Assembly: GCA_000499405.2 (NCBI GenBank)
Contig: HG738137.1
Coordinates: 18,188,581-18,252,580 of the forward strand
Reading direction: 5' to 3'
Length of the DNA stretch: 64,000 nt
Origin: Onchocerca volvulus
Taxonomy: Eukaryota; Nematoda; Chromadorea; Rhabditida; Onchocercidae
This document shows, piece after piece, positions 49,401-61,499 of the stretch; the first letter of the stretch is position 1; each line of letters begins with the position of its first letter. The translations under genes and the position numbers were made by a program. A model generated the notes under the pieces. The model did no database searches. It saw only the letters and a list, made by a program, of their open reading frames with translations, and was not told the DNA's origin.

Positions 49401-49411
49401 GCTTTCAGTGA
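43493..49411 (+). CDS. Large secreted-type protein with six QTD repeats, charged helix and Cys-containing C-terminus
   Basis: Six phase-matched exons: 43493-43595, 44675-47102, 47289-47327 (39 nt), 47678-47873, 47945-48217 and 49232-49411, 1072 residues. A TTTCAG acceptor sits just upstream of the ATG. Residues 1-20 (MYNLVLLLVLLFSVLTRTAT) are a signal-peptide candidate. Exon 2 opens with C47-T-C-S-C-S-C53. Residues about 202-445 hold six imperfect repeats of 42-49 residues: EGSMSSSVQAQTDEVTRGPD, then an acidic/basic stretch and EKGKWRTVRE. The middle is Ser/Thr/Glu-rich and looks disordered. Residues about 870-985 form a charged helix or coiled coil (for example EEERKEKMKSKNEEVKKEE). The last exon (1014-1072) ends in a compact part with four Cys (EECSLIRKFVGIFNIANP...). 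Exon 5 splices at CAG/GTTATC; read-through would instead stop at 48241. I recognise no family; it is probably nematode-specific. Confidence 0.75.
45175..45890 (+). repeat. In-gene tandem repeat, six units of 126-147 bp
   Basis: Units start at 45175, 45301, 45427, 45571, 45718 and 45847 (spacings 126, 126, 144, 147, 129). The first two are almost the same at DNA level, indicating a recent 126-bp duplication; later ones have diverged. All preserve the reading frame. Half a unit precedes the first (EVGSLEFDKMPEKGKWRTAR). Confidence 0.9.
48560..49100 (-). repeat. Dispersed repeat in intron 5, LTR-related
   Basis: TTTACAACA ends at 48885, which on the minus strand is the TGTTGTAAA start seen at 9384 and 35640. 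The part 48960-49090 aligns with 9590-9700 (GATATGGATAAGTGATTCAT versus GATGTGGATAAATGATTTAT, then the TTTTTCCGACA box). This lies in the last intron of the repeat-protein gene. A poly-T tract of about 22 bases (48513-48534) sits just upstream. Confidence 0.45.
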
Positions 49412-51116
49412 TACAGTGCAAATATATCACTGCTAACTAAAACCACTTCCACGATTTTTTTTCATTTTTTTTTCCTGAATAGTTTGCTCATTGCAAGCGT
49501 CGTCATCTGTGATTCGGCTTTTCGCTTGTTCTCGTTTGTGCTTCACAAAATAATTTATTCACTATTCATTCGGAATTTTTCCAAATTTCATTCAATTTTT
49601 TGCCAAAAATTCACAGCAATCAAATCAATCCAATGGTAGACGATTGCTTAACTCCTGAAGTTTTGGCTCTTAATTATTTTTCTCAATATTTCCTGTGTTC
49701 CTTGGGAAATGAACAGTTTTTGGAAATCTTAGAAAATTTCTAAGTTCTCTTCAAAATTTCTTTTGAAAGTTTACATATTAGTCGCTTCGAAAAATAACAT
49801 CCGGATTCTTTTACTTTTTTTGCCATAATAATAATTAAACGATTGTAGTGAATGTATTTAATATATATTATATGTTGCGATAAGTGCTTATTGTTACATT
49901 TCATTTTATAATGCTTCAGACTGTTACATTTTATTTTCATAATTAATGAATTTGTTTTAATAGTAATTAATGGTTTCATTGTAACTGACATTATGGTATG
50001 ATTACTGGAGATTGATGGAATCTAAGAATTATATCTTATTTCTTGTCTTTTTCTTGTCTAAACAAGCTATAATAGATGTTTCACGATAATATGAAACCAT
50101 ACCAGGATAAAGGAAAATAAACAGAGATATATTTTAGAGAAGGAAGATTTTAGATAAGTATTCAGAACCACGAACAACACTTCCTTCCAAGACATTATTT
50201 CATCTTACATTATTGTTGGTGATTGAGATTTCACAAAAGTTTACTATATTAACTATTGATCTATCCATTATCTACTATATGTTTATGATCATATTCGAAG
50301 ATATGTATTTAGTCGAGAATAATACAACTTTTCAGTTTCTTTCGGAGCGCACAAAATAGATTTCTTGTTTGAACAGCAACGACAATACTCGCTTTTATGA
50401 AATGAAATTCAAATCTGAAAACTCTATGCATTGGTAAAGGACCAAGAACTGTCCAATAACAAATGATAAATATTTTTCTTTAATATTTCATTTCTTGAAT
50501 GCTTCCGTTTCTTGTCTTTTATCAATCTTCATTTTCTTTTTTTTATTTTTCGACTTATTACTTCCTAAATAGTTAAATTAAATGGTAAAATTTAGGTAAT
50601 TACCTAAAAAAAAAAAAAAAAAAGACAAAATAATGAACGAAACAAGAAATTTCAGTTTATTCGTTTTGTAGTAAACAATAAATTAAAGAAAAAATAAGCA
50701 AAAGATGTTGCTTCTGTCCGTACAGCAAGAAAATTTAGGAGTAGTTTGAAAGTTAATTGATCGATAAAATATAAGGGGAGACGAAGGAAGAAAAGTGAGA
50801 ATGACAAGGAAAATTAATTTATACAAATGAACATACACAAATATGGCATTTTAAATATGTTCCTAATTAATTGAGGCAGATTTTTATGAAATGAAAATGA
50901 AGACAAATATTAACATAAAGATGCAAGTTTCTAAGCTTTAATTCTAAACATTTAGAAATTTCAGTGCAAATAATAAATAATAATTCGTTAGCCAGAGAAT
51001 GAAAATCATTGAAACCTGAATAGAAATTGATAATAATTTTCATAAAGTAAGATTATTCTTGAATAATTTGCATGCTTTGCTCAAAATATTTTTCAATTGA
51101 AATTAAAAAATGGAAC
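49412..51116. other. Intergenic DNA between convergent genes
   Basis: The plus-strand repeat-protein gene ends at 49411 and the minus-strand LITAF gene ends at 51117, so this interval holds both 3' ends. It is AT-rich, and no exon, RNA gene or clear poly(A) signal pair was identified. Confidence 0.5.
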
Positions 51117-52619
51117 TTATTTGCGTAAGAATCGCAATGAGAAGAAAATTCGTTTCTTGACAGATAGCAACATATTACATTTAGGACAGTAATGTCTTAC
51201 ATCTTTACAAGAATCAATTAGAAATGGTACGAATGCTAATGGAAAAAATATGATAAGAATGATGAAAACAAGTATCCATGTGAGACGGCCAGATTTGTGA
51301 TGTTGTTTGGTACGTATTCGGCACTGCAATTCAAAACTTACAATTTCATAATTTTGAATATTCTGACTCAATAAATTGAACTCAATAATCAGAAATTAGA
51401 CATTAATGCAGTATCTTATTTTTTGTAGAAATCGAAGACAAATCCCTCGGAAATTGAAGTTAAATTTATCATTATAGTTGGTTATTAGCTAAATGATAAA
51501 GTTAGTTCTAAAGTGACAAATTATTAACCTTTGGTTAATAAAGAATATAATATTTACACTGCCGGAAATCACTGCTTAAAAAAATTAAAATTGCTAATTA
51601 CAAGTTGATTCAGCATCTTCAGAGCATTATATTATGGTCAATGAAACATACCATCTTATCCTTGTTTCCAATTTTTTTAATTTGAAAAGGCATTATTTAA
51701 AGGAATAATATTCTAATTCATTCTGTTAATCATAATCTAAGCTTATTAAAAAGAAAAATTCTTTCAAATCAATACCTGACATTTGGGACAAAATTCATCA
51801 TGTGGTTCTGCAGTTGTTGCCCTTTTAACGATATAATTCGCAACCGCTGATGTGCTGCTTGGTCCTGAACATTAAATTTTAATTTTCTTTTTAAAAATTG
51901 CGAAATTTAATTCTTCATTTAAATCCCTAAACATAATTTAACTGCAGTATTATATCCGTTCTTCTTTTTTAGCAATAAACTCCCGGCACCATATTCTCTT
52001 TTAACAATTCCGAATATCAAAATGTGAAATGAACTATGTAATTCTGAAATTCTAAAATTTCAATCGATAAAGTAACCAATATCAGAGTTATTCATTTAAA
52101 TTCATCTAAACTAATTTTAATTTTGCAAAGTTCTGAATTTAGTATGAAATAGTGTAGTTTAGTCTTTTTTGTTTAAAATACAAAATAATTCAACAAACAA
52201 AGTGATAAAAGAATGGATTGGTGCTAATAGTGAATCTTATTTTCATTCTACAATCGAAAAAAAAAAAAAAAAAAACATGCGGCTATTTAATCGAATCCAC
52301 ACCTATTTGTATATCGAAGGAGAAAAACCGGTTTTTGGAATGACAGGTGTTTGAAGTTTGAAACTGACTTACCGGAAGAAGGATTGATACCTTCTGAAGT
52401 ACTAATAACGGTTTTTGGAGTCGAAGATAGTCGTGGATGAACAGATCCACTGGAAAACGGTGTACATGGAAGATGCGGTGTATTGCAATCAATCTCTTCT
52501 TTTTTCTTGATTTCATTCAGATCAACGTCAAGCATTTTCGAATAAGGTGGTGGTGGCCTTTCAGGACTATACGGCGGAGGAGGTGTACTTTTCCGGATTG
52601 GCTCTTCCACCTCACCCAT
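51117..52619 (-). CDS. LITAF-domain membrane protein
   Basis: Three exons on the minus strand: 52619-52373 (82 codons plus one base), 51864-51776 and 51323-51117, with phases matching, 180 residues. Residues 11-26 hold two PPPPY motifs (STPPPPYSPERPPPPYS), the WW-domain ligand type used by LITAF proteins to bind NEDD4-class ubiquitin ligases. The LITAF domain spans about 90-167: C108-P-K-C111, a hydrophobic membrane-inserting stretch (LTWILVFIILIIFFPLAFVP), then H156-Y-C158-P-K-C161. The two CPxC knuckles bind one zinc in this family, and the protein sits on late endosome/lysosome membranes (family knowledge). The normal family length is about 160 residues; here the N-terminus is longer and Pro/Ser-rich. 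A CGTTTTCAG acceptor 22 bases upstream of the ATG fits trans-splicing. Both halves of the zinc site are intact. Confidence 0.93.
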
Positions 52620-52641
52620 TTCTTGCTATCCGGAAAAGTTC

Positions 52642-54719
52642 TGAAAACGAGTTTTGTTAATTTCTTGTCATTTCAATTCCTTTTCGTTACAAATTATGAA
52701 AAATTGAAGTGAAGTTATTAAATGCTGCCATATATGTGTAGAAGTTCAAGTTAGACAGGAGAAAATACTGAAAAAGATTTGTGTTACCAGACAATCAAGA
52801 ACTGGTTAGACAAATTAAATTACAAATTACGGAAAATTTTGCAGCTTTGTACTTGTAATCGATATGTCAAAGTGAAATTTTTAATTATCCATATGTCAAC
52901 TAATAAAATGATCTTATTAATTAAAAAAGAGCTAATTATTTCAACTCACTCTATTATTAATTATTGCTATCATTTGTTATCAACTGGGGAACTCGAAAAA
53001 CACTGGTAAAAGAAGAACTTAAGATGTAATGATATCGGCGCTATCCGTTAAAATGAAATCTAAAAAAGCGCTAAATATTTTTGAAAAAATAGAAAAGTTT
53101 ATTTTCAATTACTTCTTTCTTTTCATATATAATAACTTTGGAATACAGTAATCAGGGATAGAAATCTATCAGAATTAAATATGTAGAACAAGTTTTATAA
53201 AAAAATCTGAATAATCGAGCTAGCATTAATAGATGAAGATAGCTACAGTCCATCATCGAGTACATAACGGTTTCTAATCTTCTTCCTTAAGGTTCGTCAT
53301 TCTTTTATAAAAGATAGAAATAACAAGATTAACGATAAAATAGTTTTTTAGAGGCTTTCCAAAGGAAGAAATTTGAGAGAAATATCCTAATTAGTTTAAG
53401 GGAAATGTACTAATTTTGCTGATTTGCTTGCCCAATATTTCTTTTGCCTTTCATTTCTCTTTATGTATCCTTTCTTTTTTTTCCTTTTTTTTTTTCGTTT
53501 AATAATATTTATCAATTCTTACATCTTTATGGAATCTAAAACTGCGAGATACTGAAATTTTTTGGCCTGAAAGATATGATAATCTGAAAAAGGTGTGAGT
53601 AGAATGATAGTAGCCTTGTTGACAATAACAATAACAGACAAAAATGGAAAGTTGTTTGGACAGTCAATTTTTTCTATTTTTCAATTTGTCAAGAAATTAA
53701 CTGATAGTTAGGAGGAGCAAAGTTGAATTTTGATTCCTTACTTGGCTTTTTTCTCCGATGATAAATGTTCTGATAACAATAAAATATAAAATACCAGACA
53801 AGTTTTCTTTAAAACAATCTTGTTTTTAATCAGTCCTGGAATAAATCTGCCAGGTTGATCTATTAATCACATATATCTACCCTCGGTTATATATAAACAT
53901 ATATAATCTATTCGCTAGTTATTTCATTCATTATCAGTACTTGCGAAATTTTTGATAAAATACAAAATGCAAAATTCGATCAGCAATATAGAACGGATGC
54001 ATAATATTTGTATATGAATTGATTACTTATTTTAATGTATTTATATTCAAATAGTCAAATATTCCTATAGCATCTCATCAAGTTATATCATTGAGATTAC
54101 GATTTGATTATTAGCTGTTGCGAAGAAAAAAAAAAACAAATTATCTCCATACATCATGAAAGTTAGCTAATAGGTAACTTAATAATTATAGTCCAATTAA
54201 CTAATGAATTAAAAAGAAATTGGTTAACTATCAAAAAGTTCGTAATATTGTGTGTTTCCTTCGAGAGAATAGGTGTATTTGTACATTTCTTCGAAGGAAA
54301 GACACAATAAAACAATTGACAAACAAATTTGGTGATCCCCGACATTTTCATGAAATTGTTGATTGAAAACAGAATGAATTCACTTATTTTTCTCATTAAT
54401 ATGAATGACATGTTGTTCATTGATCAACAATACTATAATTTAAAGAAGTGAGCTTCACTTCACATCTTTCTCATATAACATGAACATATAGTCCAAAATA
54501 TGGGTAGAAATTTTTTTGCATACACAATGAATGGTTGAAGTACATCGTAGAAAAACGCTATCAATGAAAAATAGAATCCATTTAGGTCAAGTGAACTGCG
54601 ATCATGAAAAAAATAAAACTCGTTTAGGTTAAATGAAATAAGTAAATCTTCGTTTTTAATCATATTCAGATATATCAGTTCAACAAAAAAAAAAAAAAAA
54701 AAAAAAGAAATGAATCAAT
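52642..54719. other. AT-rich DNA upstream of the LITAF gene
   Basis: No exon with paired signals was found. Minus-strand open frames at 54163-54420 and 54460-54663 have low-complexity Phe/Ile/Leu composition and no splice context. A 20-base A tract lies at 54687-54706. Confidence 0.45.
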
Positions 54720-55250
54720 TTAAAATTTCAGGATTTGCGACTAGAGAGAGGGAGTGATTTGAATTGAAATTTAAATCATAAGAGCTTCAAATTAAAATCC
54801 GGGTTTAAATTAATTTCAAGCATGAAATTGCCTTTCGGGATATTATTCTTTCATTCATGCTTCTTGAATCTCAAGCTCAAATTCTGATATCGATTCTCTA
54901 AGGGTATAGTTTGGAAATTAGTCAGAATGATGCGTTTCGAAAAGTTAACATTAAAAAGTTATGCAATGAAATAGAACACAATCGAGTGATGTGCTCAGAA
55001 AAGTTGAGCAAAAAGGGAAGGCAATGATCGGAGAAGTTTTCTGAAAGGTATGGTTGATAACCTTTGCTATCGTGACACGTCCGTCCCCTTCTTCAAACTT
55101 CTTCCTGTCGTCTGAATCGATGGTTGACGATGGCGATGGGTATGGTGGTGGTTGCACTCGATGCCGAGAAAGGTGGTATCGGTCTAAAATACTTTTGCAC
55201 AGAGTAATCTTGCAAACTATTAGAAATACAATAATCTGTGGGAATAAAAG
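54720..55250 (-). CDS. Exon candidates of an unidentified Pro/Ser-rich protein
   Basis: A strikingly non-AT-rich block at about 55066-55187 is open in two frames. Frame A, after a TATTTTAG acceptor, reads RYHLSRHRVQPPPYPSPSST then IDSDDRKKFEEGDGRVTIAK to a GTTATC donor; a possible last exon at 54740-54720 follows a CTCCCTCTCTCTAG acceptor (SQILKF, TAA). Frame B, after a TTATTCCCACAG acceptor near 55250, reads NSLQDYSVQKYFRPIPPFSA and ends EEV at 55093. Frame A has a PPPYP motif and a more protein-like composition; frame B has the simpler structure. I cannot choose. Confidence 0.35.
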
Positions 55251-58200
55251 TTTTCTTTTCTTTCTCTACCTTAAAAAAAGTTTTTTTAATAAAAATTTTT
55301 TTCTTTTTTTTTTTCTCGATAACTTTGATCATGAAATAAATCGTTTTAATTTTTTTTTTAAATTTAATTTAGTTTGATATTATTAATCTATAATTAAGTT
55401 TAAGAAATAGTTTTAGTTAAATTAAAATTCAAGAAAAAAAAACAATTCACAAAAAAAAAATGAAAAATAAAGGATTACATTTCTAGTCATTTAAGTTAAC
55501 ACCCATTGTAAGAGCTTTTTTTGAATCAAATTTTACCATTTTTGATAAATTTTAGGGAAACAAACATAGAGCGTAATAATTCATCAATCCTTATGCCAGC
55601 GAATCAATTTATTACAATTTCTTCACGATGTACTTGGCAAAATTTACAACAGGAATGGAAATAATGATACGATGATAATTTGAAGCATATTTAATTTGTT
55701 TTATCATTATCTACTCGAAATCTAGTACCATAGAGGTAGCACCCAATGTACTAACAGTATCGAGAAAGAACCTAGAAAACACTACTAGTACCACAATTTC
55801 AAAAAAAAAAATTAAAACTTAATTTAAAAATGGATTAGAAAAAATTGCAATCATCTCAAACAGAAGAATCATGCCGTAAACAAGAGTGGAATAAATCACT
55901 GTCATGAAAAATTTGGCAATAATCACAAAATGTGCAAAATGCCTGGAAGTAATTTAACCGATCATTACAATCTACCAAATTATATCATCTGTTATCACCA
56001 TCTTCTTGAAATAATTTAATTTTATGAAATCAAATTTCTGATATGATGGAGAGGAGCGGAAAGAACAAGAAATCAGAGGTGATAAGAAGATCACCGATCA
56101 TACGAAGAGATCAATTGGAGTGGGAAGAGAAAGTGGCTAAGAGAGAGAGGTGGACGAAGTGCAGTAACCGTCGTCAAAACGACCCAAATTTAGAGGTGTT
56201 CACCTGACAGGTAGACAGCAACCTAATCATAACTACAATTTGGTGACAATGGCAAGAAGTACAGCGGTGTACTATTCAACAACAGTCATTCGCCTTCAAG
56301 CGTACATGTTATTGAACTTTTTCTTCTTCCATCAAACTTAATTAAATTATCCTAAAACTACTAATCCGTCACCTAATTAATTAACCAATCAAAGTTATCA
56401 CCTGGGCTTAGCTTAACTTAATTTGGTGAATTGATCAACACATCTTAATCGCTGACGTCACTTGCGAAACGAAATTAATTTAGTTCAATTTAATTCAGGT
56501 TAAAATGTTCCATTAATTCATTCGAAACAATTTTTGATATTATCTTAACAAATGTCAGCAACTAAAAAAAGAGAGATGCAAAATTGATTTGAATAATTTA
56601 GAATCAGCGAGGGAACAATTATTGACAGTATTTGGCAAGTGAGTGAAATTTTTACATTTATTTTAATTTGAAACAAAAAAAAGAAAAGATTCTCAAGAAA
56701 TCAATTTTTAATTATTAATAAATGACAGCATAGAAATACTGTCGAATCATCATCAAATTTAAGATGAATCAATTTAAAATGATTCAAATATTATCAAAAC
56801 AATACAAATGGCAAGATCAATCAATTTATAAATTCTTTTCATTGTCCGAAAAGAATAAATTTCTAACAACAATAAATAAATGAATGGCGAGAGGAAAGGA
56901 AAACTATGAGTAAGGCGGAAAATGATTTCTATCTAAATAATGTATCAATCATACATCAAACCAAAAAAAAAAAAACATCAAATATTTCTTGTAAAGATTT
57001 TTTTTCAAATATTCTTTGTCAAGCATAGTTGACAAAATTTCTGACTCTGGTAACTATAGTAATTAGTGGAATTTTTGAGGATATTAACATTTTCATCTAA
57101 AGATTTTAGCAATGCTAAAATTATTGATTTTTATGAATAAAAATGAGTACAGATATTTCACAACATGTAGAAATGTGAAGCATCACGGGTCCTCGAAAAT
57201 ATCTACTATTTGTGTAAGGTGGTTGAAAATACAAGATATCTTATCAATTACTCGAATAAATCAGAAATTTACTATGTAAAAAGTCATTTTAAGTTAAAAA
57301 AAAAAAAAGAGAAATGGAAACAAAACTGGAAGAGCTAACTGGAATTAACGTCTAGAAATGACCATTCTTTGTTATTCCTTGTTTCAAAGGCAGGAAAATT
57401 AAATAAAAGGATCGAAAGAATTGATGATTGTAAAAATCTAATTTGCAAAATTGAATAGAAATGAATTGTTCAGCAGAAGCGAAACGAATGGAAAATACGA
57501 TTTAGTGATGAATAGAGTTGCAAATTTGAATTCAAATACAGATTGACAAATAGACATAAACATCACCTGCAATAACTACCAAATATAATTTCTGTATATA
57601 CATCTGGCATATGAAAGCTTGATCAGGTGCTAATTCTAATCTGCACTGAGTTGATTTTATTAAAAATCATGAAACGAAATAATGATCGAAAAAAAAAAAG
57701 AATTTTACTGAATATTCCAGGAATACTATTAGCAATATACAAAATGAGAAAAAACTTGATAAAATCGCTTTATAAACTATTTCTGGAGGAAATAAATCTT
57801 TTTTTCCAAACTTAATTTAATGGCTGAATTGGTCTGTTTTATAAAATTCGTTTAAATTAACGAAAATATTAACAAAAGAAAAATATTACTTTAAATGAAG
57901 AATATTTTAATGAATGATAAACTGAAGACATAATTTAAATCCAAATTTTTTTTAAAATTTGCGACAATAAAATTTGAGCGGAAGAATAAATTTCAACAAT
58001 TTTCTTCATCACGACAAAATTTCGAAATGGCAGGTGTGGTGTGTATGCGCAAAAATATTTAGCGATTTATATGGACAAAAATTCTTTTGTTTTCTATCAA
58101 CGATAAAAGACAAGTGTTGTTCTAACTTAAAATCGTTAAAAAAGTTTCATTTCTAAATGAAAAAAAAAAAAGAAAAAATTATTTTATTAAAAAACTATTT

Positions 58201-59112
58201 GCAATAATTTGTATTCATTTTCGATTGATAATAAGTTTGAAATCAACTTTATAAACTTTTCATTTCTCGCAACAAAATCAGTTTCACAACTGAATTCTAT
58301 CAATACATTACAGCTATCGAAATAAATTGGATCAAAATTTTGGATAATTCATTTTCGAAATTTACTTTTAACATTTGTCATATAAATGGATAAAAAATTA
58401 TTCATTTTTGTTTATAAAACTGCTAATCATTCAAAGTGCCTATTTCTTGGCAGACATTACGAAATACTCCAAGCTATTGATTGATAATAATGTTGACGAA
58501 ATTTCAATAATCCATTTGGAAATTACGACAAATACCTAATTAATTAGTGAAAGTTGAATGCAAGTAAGCTACAGATGGAGTAAATATAGCTAAATATGAA
58601 AATGGAACAAGTTTGAAAGAAATAAGAAAGAAAATAATCGCAACCAAACAGTTCTGTCGATAAATAAGAAAGAAAATAATCGCAACCAATCTGTAGATAA
58701 CCAATATTATGATGCAAATATTACCATGCATTGTATTCAAACACCAAAAGGCATCATGAATCAAAAAAATCATGAATTCTAATTTGACTAAATTCTATGG
58801 CAAAAAACGTCATCAGTGATTCACTTCCAGTAGAGCATGTCATGTCATCGTAACAGGTTTGATGTAAATGACCTTTAGCCTCGATTAAATTTCGATTTCA
58901 TTCAAAATGAATTTTTAAAAAAACTCTATCGATGGGCATATTAAGGTGTATGGAATGATGACATGCAATACAGATAGTGAATTGATAAATGATACTGCAT
59001 CAATGTTTGTTTTCTTTTTATTTTTAAATCAAAATTTAGTTTGATCGAAACTTATAAGTGAAGTAGTTATAATCTTACTTCAAAAAAAAAAAAAAAAAAA
59101 GTTATGAAAAGA
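55251..59112. other. AT-rich DNA with a purine-rich patch
   Basis: A less AT-rich, purine-heavy patch at 56040-56170 (GAGAGGAGCGGAAAGAAC, AGAGAGAGGTGGACGAAG) could mark a promoter region. A 31-codon ATG frame (56253 on, plus) follows it but is unsupported. An A tract at 59082-59100 lies just downstream of the minus-strand gene end. Otherwise no gene recognised. Confidence 0.4.
58617..58690. repeat. Short tandem duplication
   Basis: AAATAAGAAAGAAAATAATC followed by GCAACCAA occurs twice, about 44 bases apart. Confidence 0.75.
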
Positions 59113-61432
59113 TCAATCTTCATAAATGACTTGATCATCGACACAAATTTTTTGACTTTTGCTACGTTTAATTTTTCTTATTGAGCCATCTTCATTTACA
59201 AGTTGTACGTCAATATCAGCGGTTACTATCACCTATAAATGATATAGATTTGTGATAACAAACAGTTAAGTTACAAATTATCCTTCAATGATTTAATCAA
59301 TTAAAAGGGATGATTTCAACATTCCTATTCCTAATAAATATCCATCATTTTGCACTTTCTCGAAGATTTGTTGAGGAACAGGACTCCAAGCAAATTGGAG
59401 TTCAGGTGAGACGATTTATTGATTTGGATGACACAAATTTTTAACATTTCGCAGAAATGAAATAGGCGAGCCTCATTTGAATAATAGTATTAAATGGATA
59501 GATTACATTTAATCCATGATTGTCAGATAGAAAAATGGTAATTTTATTTGCATCACTTTCCGATTCTGCATTTGGCATCTGCAAAAATACAGGAAGAGGA
59601 AGTATATGAGTAGCGAATTATGAATTGCAAAATTGATGAGAGCTAATCGATAATCGATAATATAATTAATAACTAATCTTTTTTTTCGAAAGAAAATTTT
59701 GCATTACTATATGAATCTGAGAAAATTTGAATAAATTCACCATTCTGATGGAACTTACTGATGGCATATCCGATAAAATCATTTCTGAACTGCGATCTAA
59801 TTGTGTGGTTTCAACTGATGCAGAAAAAGTGTGTCTTGAAGATTTAGGTAATGCCGGTTTGTGTGATTCTGATTTCGGTTTTTTTATTTTCCTAAAAAAC
59901 AATAAAATCGATTGCATCAAATTTAGTTTTAAGTTCGAATTTGAAATGTTTAAATTTATCAAAATTTTCTAAATGGAATATTCTATGATTACTTTTAAAA
60001 AAACTTCGTGAGAAACATTTACAGATTCTAGGTCAGAATTTTTTCACTAAATATTTGTTGTATTTGATGATTCTTAATTTTCATATCTCTACTTGGTTTT
60101 CAGCTTCTTCTTATACATTCAGTTTTATCTCTCAACTTAGATTGACTATCAATTATAGAAACATCTTTATCAGAAATTACGTGGTTTTTTGCAGCTTCGA
60201 TGATGGCAAAACTCCAGATGGCTTCCTCCAGATGTTAGCTGATTTTATATAGCAGATGTCATCCAAATATTCATGCATTTCCGGTTGATCAAAAAAAATA
60301 AGGCTTTTTTGAAAACACTTAATGATTTCAATTATAAAAAAGAAGACTCTGATAAAAATATAGAGAAAAAGTAGCAAAATAAAAATTTCAAAAAAAAGAA
60401 AAAAGCAATCAATAATAATTTCAAAAGTGTAAAATATGAGAAAAGAGAATAAATTAATCTTAAAAATCACAACTGCAAAAGTTATCTTACAAATAGGTAA
60501 GATTAATACAAATTTCTCATCAAATTTTGTGAAATTGAAATATTAATTTATCTTTCAATTTCATTATAATATAAAGCAAGAAAGTTAAAGCACTTTTTGT
60601 GAGATCTTTTATTAGATTGTAGAATGTTTAAAGAATCTGTAAAAATGAAATCTCTAAAAAAATTTATATTTTCTAAAAATTGAAAAAGTCTTCAAGGACG
60701 GTTTCTAGAAATAATCTCGAAATAAATACCGATCGGTGGTGAAACAGCAGTGTTTGCCAATGAAGGTCTACAGACCGCAGTAGGTGGAGAATCTTCATCT
60801 CGTGCTGTGCTAGAATAAATGGATTCTGAATCTCAAATAATTTCATTTTCAAGAAAAATATGATGCATTGACGAAGCCATAACTATTTCTCTTCAATCAA
60901 GACAGAAAAAAGCGTTAAAATTACAAGCATTTAGAATAAAAAAATATATATATATTTACCTGAAATCATGATCAGCGTAAATTTGCCATGAATGACCTAA
61001 AACATGACTCACTCAGTGATAAAGGATAATATCACTGATGATAACTTTTTTGGTACCACTATAATTTTATGAAAAACTTACCACTTCCTGGTTCGCTACC
61101 ACCACCAGCTGATGTGTCACTCAGTCCTGCAAATTAACCAGAATGTATCATGGAATTTCGAGATCTCAAATTTAAGATTCGTTTGAAAAAAAAAAACGAA
61201 GTCGATTTATGAAATAGTCATTTCTGATTCTTATGAGAATAAGAAATGATTGTTTCATCTGAATTCTTATGGGCAGAAAATTAGCAATAACAAAAGCATA
61301 GCAATGAAATTAGAATGCTAAATAATTATTCCAAATTTCTACTTATAAGAATTGTGTTTTATGAATGATTTTTCGTAAAATTATAATGAAAATGAGCAAG
61401 AATTGAAAATCATTTTCGTAAATTTTGCGAAG

Positions 61433-61499
<67 letters not shown>

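Noticed and set aside
52437..52712. 91-codon plus-strand ORF
   Set aside because: Antisense of LITAF exon 1.
59310..59415. Minus-strand stretch [20 protein letters not shown] as an exon
   Set aside because: It looks coding, but no AG acceptor precedes it within reach and no donor fits, so it was left out of the gene model.
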